Source: Planctomycetota bacterium (GTDB lineage: Bacteria > Planctomycetota > UBA1135 > GCA-002686595). Taken from it: DNA of 15,267 nt. The DNA is taken from contig JAJDES010000240.1 in NCBI GenBank assembly GCA_029259675.1, positions 1-15,267 of the forward strand, given 5' to 3'. Below the pieces are notes generated by a model. That model was given only the letters and a program-made list of their open reading frames with translations, had not been told where the DNA came from and searched no databases. Shown here piece by piece: positions 13,673 to 15,267 of this stretch. How positions within the stretch are numbered: position 1 is the first letter of the stretch; each line of letters starts with the position of its first letter. A program made the position numbers and the translations under genes.

Positions 13673-14578
13673 ATGGAAAAGCGTCTAGGAAGGGGCCTTG
13701 GAGCTCTGCTGCCCGGCAAGGACACGGCCTCTGCCGGTGGCTCAGCGGAAATTGCACTGGGCCGAATTCGGCCGAATCCGTTCCAACCGCGGCGTCACTT
13801 TGACGCGGAGGGGATTGAGGAACTTCGCCAGAGCATTGAGAACCACGGGATCCTGCAGCCGGTCGTCGTTCGGCCCCAGGCGGGGGGCTTCGAATTGATC
13901 TCGGGCGAAAGGCGCTGTCGGGCAGCCAAGGCTGCTGGATTGCGTGCAATTCCCGCAATTGTCCGTGAGGGAGTCGAGGACACGGAGATGCTCGAGCTCG
14001 CTCTCGTCGAGAATGTTCAAAGGCGTGATTTGAGCCCTTTGGAACGTGCCGAAGGCTTCCATTCCATGATGAATCAACTTGGTCTGTCGCAGGATCAAGT
14101 CGCTGGGATGGTGGGGCTCCAAAGGTCCACCGTGGCCAATCATGTTCGACTGTTGGAGCTGCCGACCGCCATTCAACGGGAATTGTCGGAAGGGGCCCTT
14201 ACGATGGGGCATGCCAAGGCCCTGCTCTCCATGAAGAGTGGAGAGGAGATGGAGGCGCTGGCCCAGGTCGCAGTTGCTGAGGGTTGGTCCGTGCGCGAAA
14301 CCGAAAGGCGCTGCCGCGGAGAGTCAGCCACCCCTCCCGCCACCAAGGGGGCTACGCCGTCGACCCCCAAGTCCCAGCCGGAAACGGAAAGAGACATCGT
14401 TCCTACGGTTCCCTGGGTTGTCGACCTGGAGCGCCGGATGCAGGAGCATCTGGGGACCAAGGTGCAAATTCAAAACGGCCCGCAGTATCGAGGCAAGATC
14501 ACGATCGAGTACTTCGATCGCGATGACCTGGAGCGCCTACTCAGAATGCTGGTTTCTGATGACCAGCTTGGAAGCTAA
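13673..14578 (+). CDS. parB: Chromosome-partitioning protein ParB (Spo0J type), CTPase clamp
   Basis: ParB binds parS, spreads as a CTP-dependent DNA clamp and stimulates ParA. Seen: the N-terminal RLGRGLGALLPG at 4-15, the usual ParA-contacting start; NPFQPRRHFD near 35-44; the CTP-binding GERRCRAA at 78-85; ENVQRRDLSPLERA at 113-126; a helix-turn-helix at about 135-165 (LSQDQVAGMVGLQRSTVANH) for parS recognition; the conserved LTMGHAKALLSM; a Pro/Thr-rich linker at about 215-245; and a C-terminal dimerisation domain ending in ITIEYFDRDDLERLLRML. The 301 residues are typical. ATG start, TAA stop. Two parS copies lie directly upstream. parA is not adjacent, which is unusual for a chromosomal par locus. 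Confidence 0.97.
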   Translation: MEKRLGRGLGALLPGKDTASAGGSAEIALGRIRPNPFQPRRHFDAEGIEELRQSIENHGILQPVVVRPQAGGFELISGERRCRAAKAAGLRAIPAIVREGVEDTEMLELALVENVQRRDLSPLERAEGFHSMMNQLGLSQDQVAGMVGLQRSTVANHVRLLELPTAIQRELSEGALTMGHAKALLSMKSGEEMEALAQVAVAEGWSVRETERRCRGESATPPATKGATPSTPKSQPETERDIVPTVPWVVDLERRMQEHLGTKVQIQNGPQYRGKITIEYFDRDDLERLLRMLVSDDQLGS

Positions 14579-14835
14579 GGGCTCCCAATATCAGCGATTC
14601 CGCCTGAAATGGCGTCTAGGCCCCAATTGGTGAGGGTTTTTCGAGTGGGGGAGCGGGGAGACTGCAGGAAAGCCTTGACCCAGAATGATGCTGCGCTGGG
14701 CGAGCCGGGTCCCCCAAAATTCGTCCTCTAGGTCTGGGGCCCCTATGTGTCTGGCCATCCCGGCATTTCCAAAGCGAATTGCTTGGCTAGCCAGATGTGG
14801 CGCTCCTGCCTGCATCGGCCAGGTCACTGCTCCGG
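14579..14835. other. Convergent gap between parB and the cyclophilin gene
   Basis: 257 bp with no gene I can support and no strong hairpin followed by a T-run. A minus-strand frame starting with a TTG that overlaps the cyclophilin stop is open for 82 codons, but its product has no recognisable features. Confidence 0.5.
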
Positions 14836-15267
14836 TCAAATAACCTCGGTGCTTTCGATGCTGATGGGCTCCTTCGGCCGCAAACTCTCGCCATCGAGCT
14901 CAACGGCATCCATGGCCTCAACGGTATCCATTCCTTCGAGAACAACCCCGAACACCGTGTTCTGATTGTCAAGCTCGTGGGCCTCGCCACTGGTGATGTA
15001 GAAAATGGAGTCGTGGCTCCCATTGGCTCCAGGCTTTGATTCCATTGCCAAGACACCGGGGAAGTGCCAAAGGTCATTGGTTTCACGTTCGATTTCGGCT
15101 TCGGATTCTCCTTGGCCCCAGCTGGCGATATTGTCCGACTTGCTGTTGGCGTCGCCGCCAATGACCCGAGCTCCTTTGATGACTTGGTGGACGCGGGTTC
15201 CGTTGTAGAGCCCCTCGTTGCAGTTATTCAGGAAGTTCATCGCGTGCAAGGGGGCACGCTCAGAAAA
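14836..15267 (-). CDS. Cyclophilin-type peptidyl-prolyl cis-trans isomerase, partial (N-terminus beyond the right edge)
   Basis: It catalyses cis-trans isomerisation of X-Pro bonds. The frame is open to the window edge, beginning FSERAPLHAMNFLNNCNEG, which corresponds to the region just after the first strand of cyclophilins (usual pattern: APKTVxNFxxLxxxG). Next come YNGTRVHQVIKGARVIGGD, equal to the conserved YDGxxFHRVIxGFxxQGGD; FPGVLAMES, equal to the GxLAMAN motif; SIFYITSGEAHELDNQNTVFGVV, equal to SQFFIxxxxxxxLDGxxxxFGxV; and a C-terminal strand ending in STEVI before TGA. The catalytic Phe-His-Arg reads Val-His-Gln here (RVHQVI), so the usual catalytic Arg is replaced by Gln and activity may be reduced. 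The missing N-terminus may hold a signal or lipoprotein sequence. Convergent with parB. Confidence 0.92.
   Translation of the reverse strand, partial: FSERAPLHAMNFLNNCNEGLYNGTRVHQVIKGARVIGGDANSKSDNIASWGQGESEAEIERETNDLWHFPGVLAMESKPGANGSHDSIFYITSGEAHELDNQNTVFGVVLEGMDTVEAMDAVELDGESLRPKEPISIESTEVI

Noticed and set aside
14591..14839. Minus-strand open frame of 82 codons overlapping the cyclophilin stop
   Set aside because: TTG start, atypical codons, no motif; probably chance.
1..15267. tRNA, rRNA, tmRNA, RNase P, insertion sequence, CRISPR array or DnaA-box cluster
   Set aside because: None of the expected motifs or repeat patterns was found on either strand; only isolated DnaA-box-like words occur, inside genes.

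Overview
The window reads as a chromosomal fragment of an uncultured, moderately GC-rich Gram-negative-type bacterium. My best guess is Planctomycetota or a near relative. The guess rests on the style of the sigma-70 region 2 (YGTWWIKQAIRRAL, then VKSVRVPGYM), scarce Shine-Dalgarno sequences, several GTG/TTG starts and long gene-poor gaps. It is an inference; no rRNA or other phylogenetic marker is present. The standard code is used, with TAA, TAG and TGA all acting as stops.

Layout. (1) 1-708, minus: N-terminal part of a Ser/Thr/Pro/Gln/Ala-rich protein that runs off the left edge. (2) 709-2340: 1.6 kb with no intact convincing gene, G+T-rich on the plus strand, with short coding-like fragments in changing minus frames and an 11-G tract. 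(3) 2341-10010, minus: a co-directional series read from right to left: sigma-70 factor, a single-chain HemW-PyrF fusion, a divergent BshC-family protein, ParA with an acidic tail, and a NifS/IscS cysteine desulfurase. Sigma to hemW-pyrF (24 bp) and hemW-pyrF to bshC (6 bp) look like one transcription unit. ParA is separated by about 250 bp holding a strong hairpin. (4) 10011-10541: a divergent intergenic region. (5) 10542-11849, plus: a 435-residue protein with a C-terminal HPr domain on an unrecognised helical N-terminal region. (6) 11991-13587, minus: a YfcE-like metallophosphoesterase preceded by a polytopic membrane protein whose longest reading frame begins inside a parS site. (7) 13569-14578: two perfect parS palindromes followed by parB on the plus strand. 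(8) 14836 to the right edge, minus: a partial cyclophilin-type peptidyl-prolyl isomerase.

Themes. Chromosome segregation is split: parS and parB lie together, but parA is about 9 kb away and in the opposite orientation. Thiol and sulfur chemistry is suggested by the BshC homologue and the cysteine desulfurase. The most unusual items are the HemW-PyrF fusion, whose stop codon is in frame with the following bshC; the HPr-containing regulator-like protein; and the BshC homologue that has lost the family's signature motifs.
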